Source: Candidatus Harpocratesius repetitus (GTDB lineage Archaea > Asgardarchaeota > Lokiarchaeia > Sigyniarchaeales > Promethearchaeaceae). From it: a DNA stretch of 64,000 nucleotides. Location: positions 558,001 to 622,000 of the forward strand of contig JAIZWK010000001.1 in NCBI GenBank assembly GCA_021498095.1, read 5' to 3'. Each line of letters begins with the position of its first letter. Position 1 is the stretch's first letter. A program made the position numbers and the translations under genes. This document shows positions 8,256-16,781 of this stretch, one piece after another. Under the pieces are notes generated by a model. It was not told the DNA's origin. It did no database searches and was given only the letters and a program-made list of their open reading frames with translations.

Positions 8256-11000
8256 TTAGATAAATTTATTTAACCGTTCCAATATTTGGCTATAGAGTTC
8301 AACAGTTTTTTCGATGTCTCCTTGATCCAAGGTATTCTGAGCTTCTCTTGAGAGATTATCTACAAGAATCTTCAAATTTTCGAATTGAGTCATTTCAATC
8401 ATTTGATATTCATGTAATATTTCATTTTCTTGCGGGATTTCTTTAAACGCCCATTTAATCAATGCACCAACTTGTTGTTCATTTTGAGCTTCAGGAAGAA
8501 TGTTTTTTGGTAATTTTATTTGATAATGATAAAAAGTAGGGATAATATCTTCAATTATTACACCTAAAATTGCTTGTGGAAATTTATTTTTGAAATACAT
8601 TGTTGCTTTGAACAACCCCTCATGGGAATAGGTTTTAATTCTTGTATGGGTTTTAATAACCTTTAGTTGATTCTTTAATGGAACTAAAACAGTTCGCGAT
8701 ACACGTTGCCGTAATTCATAATTTATTGTAATTGATTTTTTTACAGGGATATCATTTAATTTCCAATGAAGAACCAATCCTTCTTTCTGTAATTCTTCAC
8801 TTGGTTGAATTTTCTTTTCGATTCCATCTATTGTTATATCTGAAATTTCAAAATTATAAGGAATAATGTCTTCAATAATAGCTTCGGCAATAGCATCGTT
8901 AAATGGATTTTCAAAACCAGAATTCACCCTAAATGGAGAAATTTTTGAAGTTTCTTCAGAATTTTTATTTAAATCTGGAGAATACATAGATATTTGTGAT
9001 TTTGATTTAATTTCCATTGTTTCACCTGATTTACTTGTAAGTAATAAAGAACTTTCCATTTCTTTCTTAACATCTACACGTTGTTCATCTAATAACGCGC
9101 CTATTTGAGCAAAAGCTTCATTTATATCATCTGATAAGTTCGGTAAAATATCTTCTAAAGATAAATCTTCAACTAAAGGAAGGACATTTTTCTCTACCTT
9201 GATTATTTCTTCAACTTCTTTGGCTTTTTCAAGTAATTTTGTCTGTTCTTTGTTATGTTGACTCAAAATCTCCTCTATTTTCGTCAAAGCAAGTTTTTGG
9301 AGATCATTATATTTATATATCTCGCCATCTTTTTCAATTAAAGGAAGAATCTCTATAATACGCTCCGTATTTCGTTTCAATGCCTGCCATTGAAGATTAT
9401 TCTTATTTTCTTTAATTTCACTGCGAAGCCGATTATATAAAGATAAGTTTTCTTCATAAGCTGCCTTTTTTTTCTCTATTGATCTTTTTATTTTCTCTAA
9501 ATGTTCTTTATTTTCAGGAGAATTAGATAGAATTTCGTTAGAAAGAAAAATAGCAAGATCACTAAGAATTTTATTATATTGCTTTTGGTTTTCCAGTTCA
9601 GGAAGGATTTCTTCCCAAGAATTAATCTTTTTAACCAAATCTTCCAAGAGCTTAAGATTAGTTACTCTTTCATTGATTTGATCTCGATAATCCGATACAT
9701 CCTTTTGTAATTCTTCGTCTTTTGTTTGTAGCGCAAATAAATAAAGTTTTTCCACATGGCTAAAAGTTTCTGGAAACTGATGATTACTCAAAAATTGTTC
9801 TATTTCTTCTTTTGCATTTTGTATATATTCTATATTTTTATTTCTTTTTGATTGTGTCTCTTTTTCCTGTTTAGTCCATGCATCTTTTAATTCTTGTAAT
9901 GTCTCTTTTTCCTGTTTCCATCTGATTAATTCAGAAGAATGATTGGATGAATTAAGAAAATCGATTATTTGATTAAGAGTTTGAAATGCATGCTCATATT
10001 CATGCTTATATTTTGCATCTTCATAGCGTTCTTTAAACATTTTTAATTTTTGATTAAATTTCTGCTCCTCTTTTTCCCATAGTTTATAATCATCCTCAAT
10101 TTTATCAATTTTTTCTTTGATTAAAGAATTAATTTCTAATTCAGGAATTTCTTCATGAATTCGTAATATTTTCTGACCAATTCGATGAAGATCCTTTAGA
10201 TTTCTTTCAGGAAAAAGTGCTTCAAACTGTTCTAAGAGTTCTTGAAAATCTTTTTTTTGTCGTAAGTAATTATCATAAAGTATTTTTTCAGAATTTAATG
10301 AACGTTGGAATTTTGAAGGTATTGATTCATTGAAGAGAATGGAATAATATTCGCGAATCACCTCAGAAGTATTATGAGCATCGATAAATTTTTTATCCTT
10401 AATTAGAGAGTCAAGCTTTGCAATCATATGGGGAATTTGGCCCTTAATCTCAGATTTTCTTGATTTCAAATCTTTTACACGAAGAATTTGTTCTTTTAAT
10501 TTAGTGTATTCTTCAATAATATCCCAATCATAAATTTCGCGGGCAGTTTGAATAAGTTGTTCGATGTAATTTAATGCAGTTTCGAAATTACCTACATTTT
10601 TGGCTGATGTAATGTTAATCTTTAAATCACTCAGAAAAGCATATTTCTCAAGACGGAATTCAGCCCACCTTCTTTGTTTTTTTCTAATCAAATCTTGATC
10701 AAGTAGTGTATCTGCCCAAAAATCACTTGATTCATTCCCTTCATCCACTGTAAAATGACGAATTATCGATATGTCTGGGTTCTTTTCCAATATTATTTTT
10801 TCTGCTATCGGAATTGAATTTTTTAATTTTTGTCCTGCATTCTTTCCTATCCAAATATAAAGTCGCCTTTTTTCATTATGGTATAAATAAATTACATTAA
10901 CAGAAATTAGTTTCGATGGGAGATCATCTAAATCCAATTCTTCAATTTGTCCATCAGGTTTGAGAATATACAAAAGAAGATTTTTTGATTTACTATTCAT
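8256..11000 (-). CDS. gelsolin-like domain, long coiled coil and two DUF11-like domains
   Basis: The N-terminus (about residues 40-110) matches the gelsolin repeat: VNVIYLYHNEKRRLYIWIGK, then a helix with AEKII, then FTVDEGNESSDFW (gelsolins show 'Y.W.GK.A' and 'EG.E...F'). Residues about 120-620 are charged helical coiled coil. The last ~250 residues hold two beta-sandwich domains, each with a 'DIIP' motif (IEDIIPYNFE and IEDIIPTFYHY), resembling the 'N...DxLP' strand pattern of DUF11. Gelsolin domains bind actin in eukaryotes, and Asgard homologues act on actin-like filaments; whether this one does is unknown. The gene is upstream of the TPR/longin gene on the same strand and divergent from smc. 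Confidence 0.6.
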   Translation of the reverse strand: MNSKSKNLLLYILKPDGQIEELDLDDLPSKLISVNVIYLYHNEKRRLYIWIGKNAGQKLKNSIPIAEKIILEKNPDISIIRHFTVDEGNESSDFWADTLLDQDLIRKKQRRWAEFRLEKYAFLSDLKINITSAKNVGNFETALNYIEQLIQTAREIYDWDIIEEYTKLKEQILRVKDLKSRKSEIKGQIPHMIAKLDSLIKDKKFIDAHNTSEVIREYYSILFNESIPSKFQRSLNSEKILYDNYLRQKKDFQELLEQFEALFPERNLKDLHRIGQKILRIHEEIPELEINSLIKEKIDKIEDDYKLWEKEEQKFNQKLKMFKERYEDAKYKHEYEHAFQTLNQIIDFLNSSNHSSELIRWKQEKETLQELKDAWTKQEKETQSKRNKNIEYIQNAKEEIEQFLSNHQFPETFSHVEKLYLFALQTKDEELQKDVSDYRDQINERVTNLKLLEDLVKKINSWEEILPELENQKQYNKILSDLAIFLSNEILSNSPENKEHLEKIKRSIEKKKAAYEENLSLYNRLRSEIKENKNNLQWQALKRNTERIIEILPLIEKDGEIYKYNDLQKLALTKIEEILSQHNKEQTKLLEKAKEVEEIIKVEKNVLPLVEDLSLEDILPNLSDDINEAFAQIGALLDEQRVDVKKEMESSLLLTSKSGETMEIKSKSQISMYSPDLNKNSEETSKISPFRVNSGFENPFNDAIAEAIIEDIIPYNFEISDITIDGIEKKIQPSEELQKEGLVLHWKLNDIPVKKSITINYELRQRVSRTVLVPLKNQLKVIKTHTRIKTYSHEGLFKATMYFKNKFPQAILGVIIEDIIPTFYHYQIKLPKNILPEAQNEQQVGALIKWAFKEIPQENEILHEYQMIEMTQFENLKILVDNLSREAQNTLDQGDIEKTVELYSQILERLNKFI

Positions 11001-11139
11001 TTGCAGTCACTAATTTTAAGTAATACGCGCTTTTAGTATTTCAGCTAATAAATTTTTAGCCTACAACCGCTAAATTATTTTAGGATCAATCTCACATTCT
11101 TGTATTACACTTACTTCATCATAGGAGTTCTACATTTCA
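11001..11139. promoter_or_regulatory. divergent promoter region, gelsolin-like gene and smc
   Basis: These 139 bases separate two head-to-head genes, so both promoters must lie here. On the plus strand, AGGAG at about 11123 is a plausible ribosome-binding sequence for smc, 12 nt before the ATG. Confidence 0.4.
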
Positions 11140-14100
11140 ATGACTTATATTAAACGAGTAGTAATGACGGGTTTCAAATCCTTTGGAAACCGAACAGTAT
11201 CAGTTAATCTTGCCAAAGGTTTTACATGTATTGTCGGACCAAATGGAAATGGTAAGTCCAATGTTATAGATGGGCTTTGTTTTGCTTTAGGGCGTCTGGC
11301 AAAATCGACTATGCGGGCAACAAAACTAACAGACTTAATCTTTGCGGGTTCCAAAAAGGTAAAGCCCGCTACTCGAGCAGAAGTTGAAATAGTATTTGAT
11401 AATAAAGATCGAGTCTTTCCTTCAGATTCTGATGAATTTAAGGTCTCTCGATGGATTAAACGGAGTGGAACTAGTGGCTACCGAATTCAAGGGAAAGCTT
11501 CAACCCGAACAGCTATTCTAAATGCTCTGGCTCAAGCTAATATTGATCCAGATGGTTCAAATCAATTTGTTCTCCAAGGAAAAATTGTAGAACTAACCCA
11601 TATGAGCCCAAATGCGCGTAGAGAATTCATAGAAATGTTAATTGGACTAAGTAAATATGATGAAATGAAAGATAAAACATTAAAAGAGTTAGAAAAAGCA
11701 GATAAAGATTTGGGACAATTTGAAGCAATTTTCAAAGAAGTATCAGTTCAATTAAAAAAAGTGGAAAAGGAAAAAAATGATGCTTTACGATGGAAAGAAC
11801 TTGATAATCAGGTAAATCTTTTCAATGCACAACTGATTGCCTTAAAGATCCATAAAATGCGCCAAGAAGAAGACGATATTGCCACAGAAATGGAATCCAC
11901 TCAGTTGGTGATTGAGGATTTAAAAAATCGAATTCAGCGCCAAAAAGATAAAATTGAGGCAGAAGCACTCTACTTAAAAGGTCTTGAAGAGGATATTTCT
12001 GCACAAGAGACAGAAAAATCCAAAATGGATGAAGAAATCACTTCTCAAAAATCAGAACTTTCAGCTAAAGAAGCAACTTTAAAAGCAACTGAAGAAAATT
12101 TAAAACGGCTTCAGCAAAATATCGAGAAATTAGAAGATCTTCAGCAAAAACTGGAAGAAGGTCAAACTTATGATGATTTAATTAACAAAACAAAAGAAGA
12201 AATTGAAAATCTTCAGCAAGCTTTAGATGAAAATTCAGGATTAATTGATGAAAATAAAGCGAAACAGAAAGAAGAAGAACAAATAATTGCACAAATAAAT
12301 AATGAAAAAGCCCAAATTAATAAAGAAATCTCCAAAATCAAACAGGATGGTAAAGCTTTAACTACTGAAATCAAGCTTTTGGAAAAAACTATTAAAAAGA
12401 ATGAGAAAAAGAGAGCTCAACTAGAAAAAGATTTGAAAAAGTTACAGAAAGACGCAGAAAGTGTAACTGAAGCGATGGAACAAGCAAAAAATGAAGCCAA
12501 ATCCATTCAAGAAAAAATTTCAACATTGAAAAAGCAAATTACTGAGCAAAAATCACTACAAAAACAACTTGATGGAGAAATCCAAAAGCTAGAAGTAAAA
12601 CGTGACAAATTTTCGAAATCACAAGCAGAAATTCAAGCTTCCATCTCTTCTGCAGGTGCAGAAATTAACATGCTTGAAACCCGTATACAAGAACTTGAAA
12701 AGAAGAAAAAAGATTATAGAAACGAGTATGAAAAACTAACAAAAGGCCAAGCAGTTGAAGACCAAATCAAAACTTTAAAAGTCGAAGAAAAAGAAATCTC
12801 ACAACAGTTAAAAAAGCTTAAAGAAAAACTTATTTCCGCAAATGATGAGCAAAAACGAAGTCAAAATAAACAAGAAACCTTGGAATTGAAACGACGAGCA
12901 TTAGAAGGAGAATTGACCGACCTTGAAAAACGTCTTTCTGGATTACGTGTTGAACTAAAAACGGCAGAATCAGAACTTCATACTTCACAACGGGAAAAAC
13001 AACATAAAGATATTATCAAAGAAAATTTAATAAAAGAAATTACAATCCAAAAAGAACAAAAAGAGAAATTGCAAAATCAAGTTGAAAATTTTCAAGCTAA
13101 AATAAACCAAATGAAAAAAGAGCGCGCTAAACTTCAAGAAACAATTGATAAAAAGGAAGAAGAATATGGTCAAACTCAACTTGAATTAAACACAGTACTC
13201 GATAATCTAACGAATTTGATTCAAGATATTGATCGCTCTGCAGGTGATATCAAATCTGATATTCAAAATGTTAGTCAAGTTGCAATTGATGAATCAGGAA
13301 AAGTTTTCAAAGAATTTGTGCTCGATGTCACCGATATGTTGCGATCTATAGAAGAAATATCAGAAATGAATCCTGAAGATCCAAAAGAAATCCAGGAACA
13401 ACTGAATTTTGCAGTAAATACTTTAAAATTATTAATTGAAAATGCAGAACAACCACTAATTCAACTTAATGAAGTCGTTCAAGATGCTAGTGATGAAGCA
13501 TTAAAAGAATCTACTGGTAATTTCGATGGATTTATACAAGATTTTACAGATAAATTCGATTCAATTCGTGTTGCTTTACAAGCTGTCGCAGTAGCAGATA
13601 CATCAGAACATTATCGAGCATTAGAGGATCTGAATTCTGCTATTAGTTCCCAATCTGAAGAGCTCTCGAAAATATCAGTTCAGCTAACTCGAATCACAGC
13701 TCAACTGGAACAAAAAGAACGTGAATTATCACAAATCAATTCGGAATTAAAACAGTTACAAACAAAAATTGATGAAGCAGAGAAGAAATCTAAAATAGGT
13801 AAAAAAGAAAATGAAGAAAAAACCAAAAAATCTGAAGAAATAAAAGAAGAAATCGCAAAAATAACCTCCACAATTTTAGATATAAAAAAATCTTCTGAAA
13901 ATTTTTGGAAACATACAAAATCCCTACAAAATGAAATCGATAAAAAAGCAGAAATTCTTTCACAAATTACTGAAGATCTAAATAAATTGAGCAATGTAAA
14001 GCGATTGCTCGATGATATTGAAACAGCAGAACAAGATCAAACCCGATTACGAGATGAAATCAAAAATAAAAAACAGACAATTAAAGATCTTACTGAAAAA

Positions 14101-15603
14101 AGTAAAAATATCCAAAAGGATATTGATGCAAATCTTGAAGAAATTGCTAAAATTAAAACTAAACGAGAAAAAGCTGAAGATACTCGTAATGATATTCAAA
14201 CTCAAATCGATGAAGAAAATGAAAGACTTTCTGAAGTTAATGGAAGAATTAAAGATCTAGAAAATGTTCAAAAATTAATAACTGATATCGAAAACTTAAC
14301 AACAGAAATTGAAGAAAATACTGAAAAGATTGCAGAGAATACTAAACAGAATGAAATCTTGGAAGAAGATATTGCAAAACTTGAAAAAGATATTGAAAGT
14401 AAAAATAAATTGATTGAAGAGCACCAAACATCCAGACAATCATTGGAATCTGAAGAAAAAGAACTTCGCACTAAAACTAAAGAATTATCCACACAAATGA
14501 ATAATGTTGAAAAAATACTAGATAAACAACAACAGATGAAAGCACGGGAAGAAGAGATAGAAAATCTTAAGGATGAACAAGGTGAATTGGGCGATTTAAT
14601 AGCAGATTATCAAGAAGATATTCAAAAAATTACCGAAAATTTGATTTCTTTGGAAGAGACTCGTTCAAAACAAATTGAATCATTAAACGAATTACAATCG
14701 CAAAAAAATGAATCTTGGGAAAAACAAAAAGCACTTCGAGACGAGTTGGGCGATTTAAATGCAGACTTCTCCCGAAATACTGCTAAATTTAATGGATTAG
14801 AAACCCGGAAAATTGTAGTTGAAGAGAAAATTGATGAATTATTTGAAAAATCAAAGGATTACGGAACACTTCCACCAGTTACTGATGATCTTTCTGAAGA
14901 ATCCTTAAATCAAAAAATTGGTAAAGCCACAACAGAGAAAAAAGCATTAGAACCAGTAAATCTTAAATCAATTGAAGAATACGACCAAGTTAAGGAACGA
15001 TGGGACGAAATCGATATGCGCAGGCAAACATTGCAACGCGAAAGAAAAGCAATATTAGATTCAATCGATCGTATTGAATTAGAAAAAACTCGCAATTTTA
15101 TGAAAGCGTATCATGAAATTAATCGAGTATTTAGCTCTATCTTTCAAAAACTCTCTCCAGGTGGCTCAGCAAAGATGATTCTCGAAAATCCTGCACATCC
15201 ATTTGAAGGAGGGATTAGCATTGAAGCTCGTCCGCGTGGTAAGAAGATTTCTTCACTGGATATTCTTTCAGGGGGAGAAAAAACATTAGTTGCACTTTCT
15301 TTCATCTTTGCTATCCAAAACTTCTATCCTGCCCCATTTTATATTATGGACGAGATAGATGCTGCTCTTGATGGTCCAAATGTTTATCGCACTTCAATGG
15401 TTATCAAAGAATATGCTAGAACATCGCAATTCTTAGTAATTAGTCATCGTGAAGAAAATATTACAAACGCTGATAGAATTTATGGTGTCGCCATGAATGA
15501 TGGAATTACCGATATCTTTACCGTAAATTTGGAGGATGAAAAGAAGCGAGACGATTTTGAGACAGAAGTTGAAGTTGTTAAAGATGTTTCAGAATCACAA
15601 TAA
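11140..15603 (+). CDS. smc: SMC chromosome-structure ATPase, unusually long, without a recognisable hinge
   Basis: SMC proteins organise chromosomes as ATP-driven DNA-looping complexes with ScpA and ScpB. Head motifs are complete: Walker A GPNGNGKS (residues 33-40), signature LSGGEK (1376-1381), and Walker B ending MDEID (Asp1404/Glu1405). Coiled-coil arms fill most of the rest. The length of 1487 residues exceeds the roughly 1,170-1,200 usual for bacterial and archaeal SMC. At the midpoint, residues about 685-835 leave the coiled-coil pattern, but I find none of the glycine-rich hinge motifs. Instead there is a duplicated helical segment (708-740 and 780-812). No CxxC zinc hook is present. 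scpA and scpB follow directly on the same strand. Confidence 0.93.
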   Translation: MTYIKRVVMTGFKSFGNRTVSVNLAKGFTCIVGPNGNGKSNVIDGLCFALGRLAKSTMRATKLTDLIFAGSKKVKPATRAEVEIVFDNKDRVFPSDSDEFKVSRWIKRSGTSGYRIQGKASTRTAILNALAQANIDPDGSNQFVLQGKIVELTHMSPNARREFIEMLIGLSKYDEMKDKTLKELEKADKDLGQFEAIFKEVSVQLKKVEKEKNDALRWKELDNQVNLFNAQLIALKIHKMRQEEDDIATEMESTQLVIEDLKNRIQRQKDKIEAEALYLKGLEEDISAQETEKSKMDEEITSQKSELSAKEATLKATEENLKRLQQNIEKLEDLQQKLEEGQTYDDLINKTKEEIENLQQALDENSGLIDENKAKQKEEEQIIAQINNEKAQINKEISKIKQDGKALTTEIKLLEKTIKKNEKKRAQLEKDLKKLQKDAESVTEAMEQAKNEAKSIQEKISTLKKQITEQKSLQKQLDGEIQKLEVKRDKFSKSQAEIQASISSAGAEINMLETRIQELEKKKKDYRNEYEKLTKGQAVEDQIKTLKVEEKEISQQLKKLKEKLISANDEQKRSQNKQETLELKRRALEGELTDLEKRLSGLRVELKTAESELHTSQREKQHKDIIKENLIKEITIQKEQKEKLQNQVENFQAKINQMKKERAKLQETIDKKEEEYGQTQLELNTVLDNLTNLIQDIDRSAGDIKSDIQNVSQVAIDESGKVFKEFVLDVTDMLRSIEEISEMNPEDPKEIQEQLNFAVNTLKLLIENAEQPLIQLNEVVQDASDEALKESTGNFDGFIQDFTDKFDSIRVALQAVAVADTSEHYRALEDLNSAISSQSEELSKISVQLTRITAQLEQKERELSQINSELKQLQTKIDEAEKKSKIGKKENEEKTKKSEEIKEEIAKITSTILDIKKSSENFWKHTKSLQNEIDKKAEILSQITEDLNKLSNVKRLLDDIETAEQDQTRLRDEIKNKKQTIKDLTEKSKNIQKDIDANLEEIAKIKTKREKAEDTRNDIQTQIDEENERLSEVNGRIKDLENVQKLITDIENLTTEIEENTEKIAENTKQNEILEEDIAKLEKDIESKNKLIEEHQTSRQSLESEEKELRTKTKELSTQMNNVEKILDKQQQMKAREEEIENLKDEQGELGDLIADYQEDIQKITENLISLEETRSKQIESLNELQSQKNESWEKQKALRDELGDLNADFSRNTAKFNGLETRKIVVEEKIDELFEKSKDYGTLPPVTDDLSEESLNQKIGKATTEKKALEPVNLKSIEEYDQVKERWDEIDMRRQTLQRERKAILDSIDRIELEKTRNFMKAYHEINRVFSSIFQKLSPGGSAKMILENPAHPFEGGISIEARPRGKKISSLDILSGGEKTLVALSFIFAIQNFYPAPFYIMDEIDAALDGPNVYRTSMVIKEYARTSQFLVISHREENITNADRIYGVAMNDGITDIFTVNLEDEKKRDDFETEVEVVKDVSESQ

Positions 15604-15654
15604 GAATCGAAATAAAGAACGATATAAATAAGATCAATTTAAAAGGGGAGAAAA

Positions 15655-16755
15655 ATGCCAGAAAAAAAAACTGCAGCGAAAAAATCTTCTAGAAAGAAGA
15701 CTACAAAAAGGAAAGGTTCAACAAAAAAAAAATCAAAGAAGACAACTAATTCAAAAAAAAAAAAAAAACAAGCAACTTTATCAACTCCAAAAGCACCAAA
15801 ATCGACTTCAAAGAAAACTTCAACAAAAAAGCCAAGGAAAAAAACATCAAAGAAGGTAAAAAATAGCACAACGAAAAAGAAAAAATCTTCATCTATTCCA
15901 AAAGAACCTGTGATAAAAGAAGTTATTTCGATTGGTGATGATATAGAAGAACAAGAGGTGAATAAGGGAGAAATACTAGAAGATGAACCCCAGATAAAGA
16001 AATGGTGGTTGGAGGAACCTTATCGCAGTCTGTTAGATCCCGATTTAGCAAAAACGGTAGATTTTACCAAATTTGATTTATCTTCGCTAATTGAAGATTT
16101 TACAGCGAAGATGGTGGCTGAAGAATTAATAGATTTTCGTATCTCTGGATTAGCAATATATTCTTCTGCTCAATTATATCATACGAAGATTACAGGAGTG
16201 ATAAAGCAAGAAGAGGAAATTCAAAAAGCAGAAATGCGTGAACGAATTCGTCGTCAAATTCCGAAAGCAATTGCACAGCCACTAAGAGAAGCACGTAAAA
16301 TTGCAACTTCTGAAGAACTTTTTGGTGCTATGCGTAGAGCTATTATAGAAACCATGCAAAAACGAGAAAAGCTAAGAATTCGCCGAGAGCAGCAAAAAGC
16401 AAAAAGAGAGAAGGAAGTAAAAAAAAGAGGTAAAGGAAGGCTTCCTGCGGAAATTCTCAAACATATAACAGGAAGTGAAGAAACTATTGAAGAACGACTT
16501 AAGAAACGGCATCGTCAATTAGTCGAAATTGTACGTATGGAAAATCCGCCTGATCGCACAATTTCAATGAATTATTTTAAAAAAATGATATATAGTGATC
16601 CAGAAAAGAAGTTATTGGAAAAGAAAGTTAAATATATTCAAACATTTGAGGAAATGCTATTTTTAGCATCACTGGGGAAAGTGGTTCTTCATCAAGATGA
16701 CACTGAATCACCATTATATATCAAATTAGTTGATCAAACCAGTATTGAATTCTAA
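15655..16755 (+). CDS. scpA: ScpA kleisin with histone H1-like lysine-rich N-terminal tail
   Basis: ScpA closes the SMC ring by bridging the two heads. The kleisin part starts near residue 118. It has the N-terminal helical pattern (FDLSSLIEDFTAKMVAEELI, then ISGLAIYSSAQLYHTKI) and a C-terminal winged helix (TFEEMLFLASLGKVVLHQ) that contacts the SMC head. Residues 1-95 are an extended tail of Lys, Ser, Thr and Pro (for example KAPKSTSKKTSTKKPRKKTS), like histone H1 or AlkP-type DNA-neutralising tails and not a normal ScpA feature. The start has GGGGAG upstream. The tail is encoded by A-rich DNA including a run of 16 A (15753-15768). It sits between smc and scpB. Confidence 0.85.
   Translation: MPEKKTAAKKSSRKKTTKRKGSTKKKSKKTTNSKKKKKQATLSTPKAPKSTSKKTSTKKPRKKTSKKVKNSTTKKKKSSSIPKEPVIKEVISIGDDIEEQEVNKGEILEDEPQIKKWWLEEPYRSLLDPDLAKTVDFTKFDLSSLIEDFTAKMVAEELIDFRISGLAIYSSAQLYHTKITGVIKQEEEIQKAEMRERIRRQIPKAIAQPLREARKIATSEELFGAMRRAIIETMQKREKLRIRREQQKAKREKEVKKRGKGRLPAEILKHITGSEETIEERLKKRHRQLVEIVRMENPPDRTISMNYFKKMIYSDPEKKLLEKKVKYIQTFEEMLFLASLGKVVLHQDDTESPLYIKLVDQTSIEF
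15753..15768 (+). repeat. A16 homopolymer inside scpA
   Basis: Sixteen consecutive A residues encode five lysines in the ScpA tail. A shorter A10 tract lies about 30 nt earlier. Such tracts are prone to slippage in replication, transcription or sequencing. The frame is intact here. Confidence 0.8.
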
Positions 16756-16781
16756 AATATGAGACTTAAGAGGTAATCAAG

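Noticed and set aside
13701..13994. Ser/Phe-rich minus-strand frames inside smc and other coiled-coil genes
   Set aside because: These are mirror frames produced by Lys/Glu-rich coding sequence on the opposite strand.
11140..15603. smc as a Rad50 or as a frameshift fusion
   Set aside because: There is no zinc hook (CxxC) in the centre, the signature and Walker motifs are SMC-type, scpA and scpB follow directly, and the frame has no sign of interruption.
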